From contig NZ_CP021915.1 of assembly GCF_002814095.1 (NCBI RefSeq), positions 209,586 to 273,585 of the forward strand: a stretch of 64,000 bases of DNA, in the 5' to 3' direction. Source of the DNA: Sagittula sp. P11 (GTDB lineage Bacteria > Pseudomonadota > Alphaproteobacteria > Rhodobacterales > Rhodobacteraceae). A program made the position numbers and the translations under genes. This document shows, one piece after another, positions 38,193 through 48,072 of this stretch; the first letter of the stretch is position 1; each line of letters starts with the position of its first letter. The notes beneath the pieces were generated by a model. It ran no database searches. It saw only the letters and a list, made by a program, of their open reading frames with translations, and was not told where the DNA came from.

Positions 38193-39265
38193 CCGAAGGC
38201 CGCATCGCTGTCGTTGGGGCCGGGCTCGCTGGGCTGAACGCGGCCCGGCTGCTGTGGCGGGCCGGCGCGGATGTCCGGCTCTACGAAGCGCGGCCGCGCC
38301 TTGGCGGGCGTATCCTGACCGTCGGGGCGGATGGCGCACCCGGTGCCGGCTTCGATTTGGGCCCGTCCTGGTTCTGGCCCGACATGCAGCCCGAGATCGC
38401 CGCGCTGGTGGCGGAACTCGGCTTGGCCTGCCAGAGGCAGGATGAGGCTGGGCAGATGCTTTTCGAGCGCCATCCGCAGGAGCCACCTTTGCGCGTGCCC
38501 CATCCCGGTAGCGTCGCGTCCTGGCGGATCGCGGGCGGGACGGGGGCGCTTACGCAGGCGCTGGCCGCCGTGATCCCGCGCGACCGCATCCGCCTCGGCG
38601 CGCCGGTCCGGCGGCTGACGCGGGCCGAGGATGCGGTCGTCCTTACCCTGCCCGAGGGCGAGGTGCGGGCCGATCACGTCATCCTGGCACTGCCACCCCG
38701 GCTGATCGCGCAGGGCCTGACGCTCGATCCGGCACCCTCTCCGGGCGCGCTCGATCTGTGGCGCCGGACGCCGACCTGGATGGCTCCCCATGCCAAGTTC
38801 CTCGCCGTCTATCCGAGGCGCTTCTGGCGCGAGGCCGGCCTTTCGGGAGGGGCGCAAAGCCTGGTCGGCCCAATGACCGAGATCCACGACGCCACGAGCA
38901 GCGCGGGCGAGGCGGCGCTGTTCGGCTTCGTCGGGCTTTCCGCTGCCGGGCGTCAGCAGATCGGCGAGGCGGCGGTGATCGCGGCCTGCACCGCGCAGCT
39001 TGTGCGCCTGTTCGGATCGGCGGCCGCCGAGCCGCGGTCGGTGCGGCTGAAGGACTGGGCGGCGGACGTCCTGACCGCGACCCCGGGCGACCTGACTGAC
39101 CCTGGCCATCCGGCGCCACAGGTCTTCGCCCTGCCTGCGCCCTGGTCGGATCGTCTGACCCTTGCCGGCAGCGAGACCGCGCCCCGCAATCCAGGCTACC
39201 TGAACGGCGCGGTAATCGCCGCGCATGCGGCGGCGGGCCGGGCCGCGGCGCTGTGCTCGGTCTGA
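38189..39265 (+). CDS. FAD-dependent amine-oxidase-like flavoprotein
   Basis: A 358-residue flavoprotein with the Rossmann FAD motif VVGAGLAGLNAARLLWRAGA, YEARPRLGGRI and the C-terminal FAD-binding LAGSETAPRNPGYLNGAVIA. Layout matches the flavin-containing amine oxidase/NAD(P)-binding_8 group but is short (family usually 420-500). Substrate unknown. Its start overlaps the cupin stop, and the iorAB-like genes lie upstream, hinting at joint oxidation of an amine or aldehyde. It is convergent with the efflux operon at 39288. Confidence 0.85.
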   Translation: MTEGRIAVVGAGLAGLNAARLLWRAGADVRLYEARPRLGGRILTVGADGAPGAGFDLGPSWFWPDMQPEIAALVAELGLACQRQDEAGQMLFERHPQEPPLRVPHPGSVASWRIAGGTGALTQALAAVIPRDRIRLGAPVRRLTRAEDAVVLTLPEGEVRADHVILALPPRLIAQGLTLDPAPSPGALDLWRRTPTWMAPHAKFLAVYPRRFWREAGLSGGAQSLVGPMTEIHDATSSAGEAALFGFVGLSAAGRQQIGEAAVIAACTAQLVRLFGSAAAEPRSVRLKDWAADVLTATPGDLTDPGHPAPQVFALPAPWSDRLTLAGSETAPRNPGYLNGAVIAAHAAAGRAAALCSV

Positions 39266-39287
39266 CCTCGGCCGGTCCGGCGGGCGC

Positions 39288-40835
39288 TCAGGTTCTGGCC
39301 CGCCACATGAACCAGGTCGGTACGAGCGCCAGAACGAAGATCGCGAACACTACCATGAAGCCGTCCTGAAACGCAGCGTTTGATGATTGGATCACCACGG
39401 TCTGCCCCAGAAATGAGGCTGCGGCCGGTAGGAGCTGCGTGTCTGGCAGCCCTGACGAATGCATCAGGCCGGCGACTTCGCGCAGAAGTTCCATCGTGGT
39501 GGTATTGTCGCTGGTTTGCGTGGCTGCAAAGGCATCGGCGTGCATGACTGTGCGCCGCTCAATGAACACAGTGAGCAAGTTGACCCCGAAGGCGCCGCCG
39601 AGCTGGCGGATGAAGTTCGATGCCCCAGAGCCCTGCCCCAGGAGATGCCGGGGCAATACTTTCAAAGCTCCTGAGGAAATTGCCGGGAACACCAGCCCTA
39701 GACCCACCCGGGAAATCACGGTCCACCAGGCAAGTGTCCAGAATGTCGTGTTGATATTCGCATCCGCCATCAGCCACGAGGACCAAGCGAAGATCGCCAT
39801 GCCGATGCCGATCAGGATTGCGGCTGGAACCCTGTCGGACAGGCGCCCTGCGATCGGGAAAACGATAAGCATCACGAAGCCCGACGGCATCAGCAGAAGA
39901 CCCGCTTGCGTCGGCGTCATGCCCTGGATCTGCTGGACAAAGACGGGCAAGAGATAGGTCGAGCCAAAAAGCCCTGCCCCCATGATGAAGGACACCACCG
40001 AGGCTGAAACGAAGGCAAAATTGGCAAAGAGCCGCATGTCGAGCATGGGTTTGTCGGTGTGAAGCTCCCATAGAATGAATCCTGCGGCCGAGGCTGCGGA
40101 CACCATAAAGCCTACAAGTGTCATGTTCGAATCCCATCCCAGACGCTGAGCATTCGACAATGTGCTGAGGATGACTGCGAGAAAGACCGCAAGGATCGCG
40201 ACGCCCGGGAAGTCGAAAGCGGGAAGCGGCCCGGTCTGCTCTCGACCTGGCAGAAAAAGGTTTGACAGCAGGATGGCGACCCCGGCGAAGGGAAGGCCCA
40301 GATAGAAGACGAAGCGCCAGTCGAAGGCGTCCATCAATACGCCGCCGATCCAGGGCCCGAGAGCGGGGGCGAGCACCACACCCACCCCGTAGATACCCAT
40401 CGCCGCACCACGTTTGTCAGGGGGGAAGACCTTGAACAACATGATCATCGCCAGCGGCTGGACAATGCCTGCTGCGGCACCCTGGACGACGCGCGCCAAC
40501 GTCAGCATGGTTTCATTCGGAGCAAGACCGCCGACGACCGAGCCGGCCAGAAAGACGCCCATCGCGGCATTCATGGTCAACCGCATGCCGAAGGCGCGGT
40601 CCGCCCAGTCGGCCAGCAGCATCGTGGCGGTCATGGCGGCAAGGAACCCCGTCGAAATCCATTGCGCCTGCACCGCGCTGATCCCGAAGGCGCCCATCAC
40701 CGCCGGGATGGCGACGTTCACGATCGTGGTCGAGAGAACCACCGAGATGGTTGCCACCATGATAGTGCCGGTGGCGTACCACTTGTAGGCCGGACCATAC
40801 CGCTCGAAAAAGCGATCAACCTGCGACATCGACAT
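39288..40835 (-). CDS. DHA2-family MFS multidrug exporter (EmrB-like)
   Basis: A 515-residue, 14-helix drug:proton antiporter. Landmarks are FLAAMTATMLLADWADRAFG (motif A region), RVVQGAAAGIVQPLAMIMLF (motif B) and YGVGVVLAPALGPWIGGVLM (motif C). LNAQRLGWDSN lies between the central helices. It starts at ATG 40835, inside the 3' end of the adaptor gene; ATGs at 40844 and 40829 are alternatives. It exports hydrophobic drugs with the EmrA-like adaptor and an unlinked outer-membrane channel. Confidence 0.93.
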   Translation of the reverse strand: MSMSQVDRFFERYGPAYKWYATGTIMVATISVVLSTTIVNVAIPAVMGAFGISAVQAQWISTGFLAAMTATMLLADWADRAFGMRLTMNAAMGVFLAGSVVGGLAPNETMLTLARVVQGAAAGIVQPLAMIMLFKVFPPDKRGAAMGIYGVGVVLAPALGPWIGGVLMDAFDWRFVFYLGLPFAGVAILLSNLFLPGREQTGPLPAFDFPGVAILAVFLAVILSTLSNAQRLGWDSNMTLVGFMVSAASAAGFILWELHTDKPMLDMRLFANFAFVSASVVSFIMGAGLFGSTYLLPVFVQQIQGMTPTQAGLLLMPSGFVMLIVFPIAGRLSDRVPAAILIGIGMAIFAWSSWLMADANINTTFWTLAWWTVISRVGLGLVFPAISSGALKVLPRHLLGQGSGASNFIRQLGGAFGVNLLTVFIERRTVMHADAFAATQTSDNTTTMELLREVAGLMHSSGLPDTQLLPAAASFLGQTVVIQSSNAAFQDGFMVVFAIFVLALVPTWFMWRART

Positions 40836-41991
40836 AGATCTCAACCATCATGCCCGGTCGCAGTTCCACACCATCGGCATCGATCGAGACGCGGATCGGC
40901 AGGCGCTGGGTGACCTTGGTGAAGTTGCCCGACGGGTTCGGGCTGGGCAGCAAGGCAAGCTGGCTGGTCGCCGCGCCGCCCATGCCGATCACCTCGCCCT
41001 CGAAGGTCCGACCGGGGAAGGCGTCGACAGTGATGCTGGCTCTGGACCCCACACGCAACCTGGAAAACTCGGTTTCCTTGACGTTGGCATCGATCCAGAC
41101 ATTCTCGGGCGCGTGATACATCACCAGTCTTGTTCCGGGGGTTACATACTCGCCGACATCAACGAAGGTCGCGTCAACAATACCGTCGAAGCTGGCGTCA
41201 ATCGTACGGTGCGCGAGATCGATTTCCTTCAGCCGACGTTCCGCCTCGATCGCGACGCGCCCTGCCCTGACAGAATCGATCTGAGAGTCCAGTACAGCGA
41301 TTTGGGCTGCGTCTGCTTCGACGATTGCAAGATCTGCCCGTGCGGCTTCTGTTGCGGCATAGGCTGCGCGCTCCTGTTGTGTCGCTGTGGCGAGGGCCGC
41401 GTTCACCTCATCAAGCGATTGTTGCGACGAAACATTCTGCTCGGCCAGTTTAACCACACGGTCGTGGCGGGTTTGCGTATTCTGCAGCACGGCAAGCGCG
41501 GCTTCATGGTTGGCTTCGGCAGCCGCGATGCCGGCATTGGCTGCTTCTCGCCGCGCAGCAAGCTGCTCGGTCAGCATGCCCTTGCGGTTTTCGAGTTCAG
41601 AAAGCTGGGCATCTGTCGCCGCCAGCTTTGCGATGACGGCATCGAGTTGCGGCTGCGACGATTCCTGGTCGATCGACGCTAGAACAGTTCCCGCAGCGAC
41701 CGAATCCCCGACAAGCACCGGAAGTTCGGTCACGCGGCCAGCGACTTCGCTCGACACGGTCACGACGCTCGCTGCGATGCGGGCATCGTTGATATGGACC
41801 TGAGTGAACCGTGCTATGATCCACGGGGTTCCCAGCCAGGCCACGACCCCAAGGACTGCCGCCACGACCAACAGCCGGGTCCATTTAACCCGGCTGCGCC
41901 GCGCAGCCGGTTTTGGCAAATCCGGCACGGAGGTCTCGCCTGTCTCCTTTGCTTCGGGTGCTGCCGGTTTGATCTCATCCATTTTCGTCAT
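40816..41991 (-). CDS. HlyD/EmrA-type adaptor of the MFS exporter
   Basis: A 391-residue membrane-fusion protein. It starts MTKMDEIKPAAPEAKE, has one anchor (LLVVAAVLGVVAWLGTPWII), a first lipoyl half VSSEVAGRVTELPVLVGDSV, a long coiled-coil hairpin (about residues 110-210), a second half RTIDASFDGIVDATFVDVGE and a beta-barrel with VDAFPGRTFEGEVIGMGGA. The longer frame (from 42072) lies within the MarR gene and is rejected. It overlaps MarR by 17 bases and EmrB by about 20, a tight emrRAB-like operon. Confidence 0.92.
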   Translation of the reverse strand: MTKMDEIKPAAPEAKETGETSVPDLPKPAARRSRVKWTRLLVVAAVLGVVAWLGTPWIIARFTQVHINDARIAASVVTVSSEVAGRVTELPVLVGDSVAAGTVLASIDQESSQPQLDAVIAKLAATDAQLSELENRKGMLTEQLAARREAANAGIAAAEANHEAALAVLQNTQTRHDRVVKLAEQNVSSQQSLDEVNAALATATQQERAAYAATEAARADLAIVEADAAQIAVLDSQIDSVRAGRVAIEAERRLKEIDLAHRTIDASFDGIVDATFVDVGEYVTPGTRLVMYHAPENVWIDANVKETEFSRLRVGSRASITVDAFPGRTFEGEVIGMGGAATSQLALLPSPNPSGNFTKVTQRLPIRVSIDADGVELRPGMMVEIYVDVAG

Positions 41992-42457
41992 TACCCATCT
42001 TCTCCAGCCGGGATGCAATCTGCGCCAGGACGCGGGTCGCGGTGCGAAGATCGTCCGCAGGAATGTCCTCAAGAACTTCCAAGCGACTATTTGCGGCGAT
42101 CGACTTCATCCTCTCAAGAATCCTCATCGCTGCTTCAGTCAGGACCAGTTTCTTGGCGCGTCGGTCCTCGGCACTTGGGTGGCGCTCGACAAACCCCATT
42201 CTTTCAAGACCGTCCAGCAAGCGCACCAGGGTCGGCCCCTCGATGCCAAGGACGCGCGCCAGTTCGATCTGGGTCGCATCCTCGTGCCGGGACAGTTCTA
42301 AAATCACGCCCCAGCGTGCTTGTGAAAGACCCAGATGACGAAACTGTACGTCGAGCCTGCGCTTCCACTGGCGCGACACAATTGCCAGAGCGCGTGTGAA
42401 GGTCTCCGCCATGTCTGGTGCAGCAGTCATCAGCTCTTGCTTCTGGTTGTCTTGCAA
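41975..42457 (-). CDS. MarR-family regulator of the MFS exporter
   Basis: A 160-residue MarR protein with winged helix ARWGVILELSRHEDATQIEL, ARVLGIEGPTLVRLLDGLER and wing HPSAEDRRAKKLVLTEAAMR. The dimer helices are N- and C-terminal. It leads the MarR-adaptor-exporter operon; an inverted repeat at 42474-42505 lies just upstream, as expected for autoregulated EmrR-type repressors released by the exported drugs. Confidence 0.93.
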   Translation of the reverse strand: MQDNQKQELMTAAPDMAETFTRALAIVSRQWKRRLDVQFRHLGLSQARWGVILELSRHEDATQIELARVLGIEGPTLVRLLDGLERMGFVERHPSAEDRRAKKLVLTEAAMRILERMKSIAANSRLEVLEDIPADDLRTATRVLAQIASRLEKMGNDENG

Positions 42458-42473
42458 AAAGATAGGAAGCTAA

Positions 42474-42505
42474 TTAGTATGCAAGCAACCGTCTTGCAAG
42501 ACTAA
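42474..42505. promoter_or_regulatory. MarR operator candidate
   Basis: TTAGTATGCAAG (42474-42485) and CTTGCAAGACTAA (42493-42505) form an imperfect inverted repeat; a further CTTGCAA copy is at 42451. The site lies between the divergent MarR and universal stress protein genes and may control both. Confidence 0.6.
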
Positions 42506-42527
42506 ATTCGAGCCCGGAGGCCAAGCC

Positions 42528-42986
42528 GTGTATTCCAGAATCCTGCTCTGCTATGATGGCTCTCGCGAAGGGCGATTGGCGCTACGCGAGGGCGCGCGCC
42601 TTGCGCAGATCACGGGCGCTGCCGTGACTCTTCTGGCGGTGGTCGAGACAGCCTCGGGCAATGTCTACGCGATCGGGGCCGATACCGTTGCCCTGGGCCA
42701 GCAGAAGGCCGATCTGGACGCAATCCTGGAGGAGGGCCGCCAGCGGCTGACGGGGATGGGGCTTTCGCCGCAGGTCCGGATCGAGTTCGGCGATCCCGTC
42801 GCAACCATCACCAGGGTATCCGTTGAGACCGAGGCGGATCTTGTCGTTGTCGGACACCACCGGCACGGTTTCTGGACGCGCTGGTTGAGCCGCTCGATCG
42901 CGGCCGAACTAAGTGACAGTCTAGGGTGCAGCCTGCTTCTGGCGCAGAAGGTTGTCGAGGATTCGGAACTTTTTGGGAAGGCGTGA
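42528..42986 (+). CDS. Universal stress protein (UspA family)
   Basis: A 152-residue single-domain Usp starting MYSRILLCYDGSREGRLALR. The ATP-binding pattern G-2x-G-9x-G(S/T) is altered: VVVGHHRHGFWTRWLSRSIA keeps the first two Gly but has Ser further on, so nucleotide binding is likely but not certain. Divergent from the MarR operon. Such proteins support survival under stress; no specific role can be read here. Confidence 0.9.
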   Translation: MYSRILLCYDGSREGRLALREGARLAQITGAAVTLLAVVETASGNVYAIGADTVALGQQKADLDAILEEGRQRLTGMGLSPQVRIEFGDPVATITRVSVETEADLVVVGHHRHGFWTRWLSRSIAAELSDSLGCSLLLAQKVVEDSELFGKA

Positions 42987-43030
42987 AAAGGATGGTGCCG
43001 CCGCTACGGCTTGTGCGTCATCTGGCGGTC

Positions 43031-44227
43031 CTAACCCGCGCTCACGATCGCTTCACCCCCTTCCAGAGGTGGCAGAGCCGCTGACCACGCCGACCCAGCG
43101 CGTGCCCGCCGGAAACCTTCGGCATAGAGGGCGCGCATATAGGCGGTATTGAACTCGAGGGTGTCGACATCGTCGGGCGCGACCATGTCAATAGAGGTGA
43201 CATGGAAGCCGATTCCGGCAGCGTGTGCAAAGTCATGGGTCGCGTTGACCTGGCGCAGCATTTGGTACTTCAGCAACGTCGAAACCGAGCGGGCGGTGAT
43301 CGCGCTCGGTCGCACCGCCACGACGTTGAATTCCGGTTCGAGATTGACATTCATCAGCATGTGGATGTCGGTCAGCGCCGCCCCGACCGCGCGCTGTCCC
43401 TGGAACGAGAACAGCACAGTCTCGGGCAATGTGAAGACGTTCGACACGACGGCACCGTCTCCGTGCAGTTCCTCGAAGGTGCGGCCGTCAGCGGTCTGCC
43501 CGCGAATACGGATCGGCGGAAATGCACCCGGGATCGCGGCCGAGGCCATCAGGACGTCCTCAAACAAGGACAGAGCGCCCGGATCGCCGCTGCCCGCAAT
43601 CGCACCCATGTTCCAGATCACCCCGAGCTGGGCGTCCAGATCGGTCGTGAATACGAAGAGGCGTCGGCCTCGGGCATGTTCTTGCGCGACTCCACGCAGC
43701 AGCGAGGGTGAGACGAAAAATTCGACCAGTTGGCGCAGCGGCTGGGGATCGACAAGCGCACCCCGCGTAAGCAACCCCAGCAGCGAGGGCTTGCCGCCGA
43801 TGCCCTCGGCAACGCCGCCGGTATAGAGATTGCGCAGCGTAACATCATGTTCGGGGCCCAGAAACGCGAGCGGTGCGATCAGCGCCCCGGTGCTGACGCC
43901 GCTTATGACCGAGAAGGTCGGTCGCGTTCCGGAAGCGGTCCAGCCCGCCAGGACACCCGCGCCAAAGGCACCGTTTGCGCCACCCCCGGAAATGGCCAGG
44001 TAATGCGACCGTCCGTTCTCGCGAAACCTCGGGCCCAGGTCCGGTGGATAGTCCTCTATCGCCGCGTCCGTGCGGATGCGATAGGGTGCACCCAGCAACG
44101 GTGTCGCGGCCCTGTCATCCGGGCGGTATGGGATGCGCGGTTCTACACCGCAGGCGCTTACCGCCGCAGCTCCCATCAGTGCGAGCGTCGCCCGCCTTGT
44201 CGGTATGCCCTGCCGCCTTTCGGTCAC
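43031..44227 (-). CDS. Patatin-like phospholipase, predicted lipoprotein
   Basis: A 398-residue protein. The N-terminus (TRRATLALMGAAAVSACG) is a lipoprotein signal with Cys at the cleavage site. The patatin domain has the oxyanion hole SGGGANGAFGAG, nucleophile Ser in GVSTGAL (GxSxG) and the dyad Asp in HGDGAVVS. It would hydrolyse acyl ester bonds of lipids, anchored in a membrane on the periplasmic side. The start is a GTG at 44227 overlapping the permease stop by four bases (GTGA); the much longer frame to 46105 on this strand is a shadow of the ABC genes. It is the last gene of the ABC export operon. Confidence 0.88.
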   Translation of the reverse strand: MTERRQGIPTRRATLALMGAAAVSACGVEPRIPYRPDDRAATPLLGAPYRIRTDAAIEDYPPDLGPRFRENGRSHYLAISGGGANGAFGAGVLAGWTASGTRPTFSVISGVSTGALIAPLAFLGPEHDVTLRNLYTGGVAEGIGGKPSLLGLLTRGALVDPQPLRQLVEFFVSPSLLRGVAQEHARGRRLFVFTTDLDAQLGVIWNMGAIAGSGDPGALSLFEDVLMASAAIPGAFPPIRIRGQTADGRTFEELHGDGAVVSNVFTLPETVLFSFQGQRAVGAALTDIHMLMNVNLEPEFNVVAVRPSAITARSVSTLLKYQMLRQVNATHDFAHAAGIGFHVTSIDMVAPDDVDTLEFNTAYMRALYAEGFRRARAGSAWSAALPPLEGGEAIVSAG

Positions 44228-45336
44228 CTCAGGAGCCCGTGGAACCGACGCAGTGCAATGGAAAACATAGCGGTGCCGATCAGCGCCAGTGCCAGAAGTT
44301 GCGGCCAGACCACCGAAAGCCCCGCGCCGCGGAACAGGACCGACTGCGAAAGGGCGATAAAATGCGTGTTGGGCGCCGCGAGCATTGCGTACTGCACCGC
44401 CTCGGGCATGGATTCGCGCGGGGTCATGCCGCCCGACAGGATTTCCAGCGGCAAGAGGACTAGCAACAGCAGCATGGCAAATTGCGGCATCGAGCCGGAG
44501 ATCGTGGCCAGCAGGATACCCAGAGAGGTGGTGGCGAAAAGATGCAGCGCCACCCCGACAAGAAACAGGGTGACCGAGCCGGCTATCGGCACCTCCAGCA
44601 CCCCCTGGACCATGAAGTTCAGCGACAGCCCGGTTGCCACAAGCACCACCGCGCCCATGCTGAGAACCTTGCTTGTCATGATCTCGGCCGGCGTGACAGG
44701 CATCACCAGCAGGTGTTCGACCGTGCCGTGTTCGCGTTCGCGGATCAGGGCTGCGCCCGACAGGATGATCGAAAGCATGGTGACGGCACTGATCACCGCT
44801 GTAAGGGCGCCGAACCAGCCGGGGTCCAGCGCCGGGTTGAACCGCGCCCGCACAGCCAGATCGACCGGAGGCGCAGCCGCAGCGGCATCGCGGGCGGCCC
44901 AACCGGTAATTTCCTGATCGACGATCGCCTGGATATAGCCGGCGCCGGTGAAGGCCTGGCTGACCCGTGTGGCATCGACGTTCAGTTGCAGCTCCGGCCG
45001 GTCGCCCGCCAGCAGGTCGCGCTGGAAATCGGGGGGGATCACCAGCGAGAACGTGTCGATCCCGGCATCCATCCGCGCATCCATCTCGGCCAGGCCAATC
45101 TGCGCCGGCGGCACGAAATAGGGTGCGAGGAAGGCATCTGCCATGCGGCGCGTGAGCGGCGAGGCATCCTCGTCCACGATGCCGATGGTGGCGCGGTTCA
45201 GCGTCTCGGGCATGGCGGTGGCGTGGGTGTATATGTCTAGCGTGAACGCGTAGACCACCAAAACCATGAGAAGCGGGTCGTGCAACAGGCCGCGCAATTC
45301 TTTCACGGCAAGATGTATCACATGTCTTGGTCGCAA
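44224..45336 (-). CDS. ABC-2 type exporter permease (YhhJ/YbhR-like)
   Basis: A 370-residue permease. A first helix (LHDPLLMVLVVYAFTLDIYT) is followed by a large periplasmic domain (about residues 40-170) and five C-terminal helices including ALTAVISAVTMLSIILSGAA, IREREHGTVEHLLVMPVTP (the ABC-2 hallmark) and LLLLVLLPLEILSGGMTPRE. It starts three bases after the upstream fused ATPase-permease ends. With that protein it forms the export channel. Confidence 0.92.
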   Translation of the reverse strand: MRPRHVIHLAVKELRGLLHDPLLMVLVVYAFTLDIYTHATAMPETLNRATIGIVDEDASPLTRRMADAFLAPYFVPPAQIGLAEMDARMDAGIDTFSLVIPPDFQRDLLAGDRPELQLNVDATRVSQAFTGAGYIQAIVDQEITGWAARDAAAAAPPVDLAVRARFNPALDPGWFGALTAVISAVTMLSIILSGAALIREREHGTVEHLLVMPVTPAEIMTSKVLSMGAVVLVATGLSLNFMVQGVLEVPIAGSVTLFLVGVALHLFATTSLGILLATISGSMPQFAMLLLLVLLPLEILSGGMTPRESMPEAVQYAMLAAPNTHFIALSQSVLFRGAGLSVVWPQLLALALIGTAMFSIALRRFHGLLR

Positions 45337-45339
45337 CCC

Positions 45340-48072
45340 CTATTTCTCCTGCTTGCGAACGAACACCGCGCCGAGCGCCACCACCACCGGCACCAGGGCA
45401 AGCATCGGCAAGAAGGATCCCCCTAGATCGCCTAAGCCGAGCGCCTTGGCGAAGGTGCCGCGTGAAATCGTGACGAAATGGCTGGTCGGGAAGACCTCGC
45501 CAATCACCCGGCCCATGCCTTCCAGCGACGACACCGGGTCGATAATGCCGCCATATTGCGTCGCCGGGATAAGCGTCGCGAGCGCAGTGAAGAACAGCGC
45601 CGCCACCTGGCTGCGGGTGAAGGCGGAAATCAGCAGCCCGAGCCCGGTCGCCAGCACGACATAGACCAGCGCACCGGCAGACAGCGCCAGAAGGCTGCCC
45701 TTGACCGGTACGCCGAAGACCAGGACTGCCAGCGCCAGCAGCAGCAGGTAGTTGACGAAGCCGAGGGCGACATAGGGCACCTGCTTGCCCAGCAGGAACT
45801 CGAGCCGCCGGGCAGGCGTGACATAGAGGTTGACGATGGAGCCCGTCTCCTTCTCGCGCGAGACGGACAGCACGGCCAGCATGGCCGGGATCAGCATGAG
45901 CAGAAGCGGAATGACCGCGGGGACCATGGCGGCAAGGCTTTCCACATCGGGATTGTAGCGAAAGCGCACCTCCAGCGCATAGTCGCCAGCCACGGCGTCC
46001 TCTCCGTAGGCTTGGCGGAGCTGGTCCGTTAGCCAATGCACATGCATCCCCTGGACGTAGCCGCGCACCGTCTCGGCTCGCATCGGCATCGCGCCGTCGA
46101 ACCAAGCGCCGATCTCGACCGGGCGGTCCCGGGCGAGGTCGGCGGCAAAGCCGGGCGGGATCTCAAGTGCAAGGCTGATTTCGCCCGCGCGCATTCGCGC
46201 GTCGAGATCGTCGTAGCCCGTCAGAGGGGGCGCTTCGTGGAAATAGCGCGATCCGGCAAGGTCGTTGACATAGGACTGGCTGAGAATAGTCTGATCGAGG
46301 TCGAGCACCGCGAATTTCAGGTTCTGAACATCCATGGAGATGCCGTAACCCAGCACGATCATGAGGATCACGCTGCCGACACTGGCCAGCGTTAGGCGGA
46401 TTGGATCCCGGCGCAGCTCCAGCGCCTCGCGCCAGGAAAAGCCGAACAGTCGGGCCAGGCTGAAGCGCCCGGGCGGTCGGGTCTCTCGGCCGTTCGGCTG
46501 TGCAACAATGGTCGCGGGTGGATGGGCTGCGCCGTCATCCGCAGCCCGACGAAGATGGTGGACAAAGGCATCGTCCAGCGTTGCCGCACCGACCTCCTGC
46601 CGGATTGTTTCGGGCGCGCCCGAGACCAGCACACGGCCGGCGTGCATGAACGAGACGCGATCACAGCGCGCGGCTTCCGACATGTAGTGCGTGGACAGGA
46701 AGATCGTCACGCCGTCCTTGCGCGACAGGTCAGCCAGCGCTTGCCAGAACTGGTCGCGCGCCACCGGATCGACGCCCGAAGTTGGCTCGTCGAGGATCAG
46801 GATCTCGGGCTGATGGATCAGCGCAACCGCCAACGACAGCCGCTGCCGGACCCCTAGCGGAAGAGCTGCGGGCAGGCTGTCCAGCACGTCCTCTAGATCG
46901 AAGCGCCGCGCCAGTTCGGCGATGCGCGGGGCGATCTCGGCCGGGGCCATGTCGAACAGCCGCCCGTGCAGGTCGAGGTTCTGCCGCACCGTCAGTTCGG
47001 AATAGAGCGAGAAGCTCTGCGTCATGTAGCCGATGCGCTTGCGCGTTTCCATGTCGCGGGCATCGATCTTGCGGCCATAGAGGCGCGTGCTGCCCTCGGA
47101 CAGTTCCAGAAGCCCGGTCAGGACCTTCATCGTCGTGGTCTTGCCGCAGCCGTTCGACCCGAGGAAGCCGAAGATCTCGCCCGGCTGAATGCGGAAGCTG
47201 ACGTTGTCAACTGCGGTGAAGTCGCCGAAGCGGACGGTCAGATTCTCGGCCTCGATCACAGGGCCGTTCACAGCTTCGCGCTTGCGCGGCGGGATGACCA
47301 GTTCATGATGGCGGGCGCGCCGTTCCTCGGGCAGAAGCGCGATGAAGGCCGCGTCGAGATCCTCCGAGCCGGTCTGGGCCAGCAGGTCGGCGGGACTGCC
47401 GGTGGCCAACACCCGCCCTTCGTCCATCGCCACGAGGTGATCGAAGTTCGCAGCTTCCTCCATGTAGGCGCTGGCCACGATCAGGCTCATGCCGGGGCTA
47501 CCAGCACGGATGCGGCCGATCAGCGCCCAGAACTCCCGCCGCGACAGCGGATCGACGCCTGTGGTCGGCTCGTCGAGGATCAGCAGGTCGGGTTCGTGGA
47601 TCAGCGCGCAGCACAGGCCCAGTTTCTGCTTCATGCCGCCCGACAGCTTGGCCGCCGGGCGGTTGGCGAAGGCGTCGAGATCGGTCGCTTGAAGCAGGTC
47701 GGCGATCCGGCGGTCCCGTTCCGCCCGGCCTTCGCCGAAAAGGCGCCCGAAGAACTCCACGTTCTCGCGCACCGAAAGCGTCGGGTAGAGGTTCCGCCCC
47801 AGACCCTGTGGCATGTAGGCGATACGTGGGCAGATGCGCGCCCGGTGGCGGGCGCGCGCCATGTCGCCCTCCAAGACCTCAAGCCGCCCTTCCTGAAGCT
47901 TGCGGGCCCCAGAAATCAGCGCAAGCAGGCTGGACTTCCCCGCCCCGTCCGGGCCGATCAGCCCGACGACGCAGCCTGCCGGAAGATCAAGCGTCACCCG
48001 ATCAAGTGCTGTGACCCGGCCGTAGCGAAGCGACAAGCCGTCGGCCCGCACGACGGGGGCGGTCGGCGTCAT
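45340..48072 (-). CDS. Fused ABC ATPase-ATPase-permease (RbbA/YhiH-like)
   Basis: A 910-residue protein with two ATPase domains and an ABC-2 membrane part. ATPase 1: [53 protein letters not shown]. ATPase 2 (about residues 270-500): [39 protein letters not shown] (degenerate signature), [13 protein letters not shown]. The C-terminal part has a periplasmic loop and [20 protein letters not shown]. This architecture is that of RbbA/YhiH exporters. It lies between an HlyD adaptor (four-base ATGA overlap) and a second permease, so a tripartite exporter is expected. Confidence 0.93.
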   Translation of the reverse strand: MTPTAPVVRADGLSLRYGRVTALDRVTLDLPAGCVVGLIGPDGAGKSSLLALISGARKLQEGRLEVLEGDMARARHRARICPRIAYMPQGLGRNLYPTLSVRENVEFFGRLFGEGRAERDRRIADLLQATDLDAFANRPAAKLSGGMKQKLGLCCALIHEPDLLILDEPTTGVDPLSRREFWALIGRIRAGSPGMSLIVASAYMEEAANFDHLVAMDEGRVLATGSPADLLAQTGSEDLDAAFIALLPEERRARHHELVIPPRKREAVNGPVIEAENLTVRFGDFTAVDNVSFRIQPGEIFGFLGSNGCGKTTTMKVLTGLLELSEGSTRLYGRKIDARDMETRKRIGYMTQSFSLYSELTVRQNLDLHGRLFDMAPAEIAPRIAELARRFDLEDVLDSLPAALPLGVRQRLSLAVALIHQPEILILDEPTSGVDPVARDQFWQALADLSRKDGVTIFLSTHYMSEAARCDRVSFMHAGRVLVSGAPETIRQEVGAATLDDAFVHHLRRAADDGAAHPPATIVAQPNGRETRPPGRFSLARLFGFSWREALELRRDPIRLTLASVGSVILMIVLGYGISMDVQNLKFAVLDLDQTILSQSYVNDLAGSRYFHEAPPLTGYDDLDARMRAGEISLALEIPPGFAADLARDRPVEIGAWFDGAMPMRAETVRGYVQGMHVHWLTDQLRQAYGEDAVAGDYALEVRFRYNPDVESLAAMVPAVIPLLLMLIPAMLAVLSVSREKETGSIVNLYVTPARRLEFLLGKQVPYVALGFVNYLLLLALAVLVFGVPVKGSLLALSAGALVYVVLATGLGLLISAFTRSQVAALFFTALATLIPATQYGGIIDPVSSLEGMGRVIGEVFPTSHFVTISRGTFAKALGLGDLGGSFLPMLALVPVVVALGAVFVRKQEK

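Noticed and set aside
44228..46105. Long minus-strand frame running upstream of the patatin gene (1,024 codons in all)
   Set aside because: The upstream part overlaps the ABC permease and ATPase genes on the same strand, is Arg/Gly/His-rich and has no domain; the patatin gene starts at GTG 44227.
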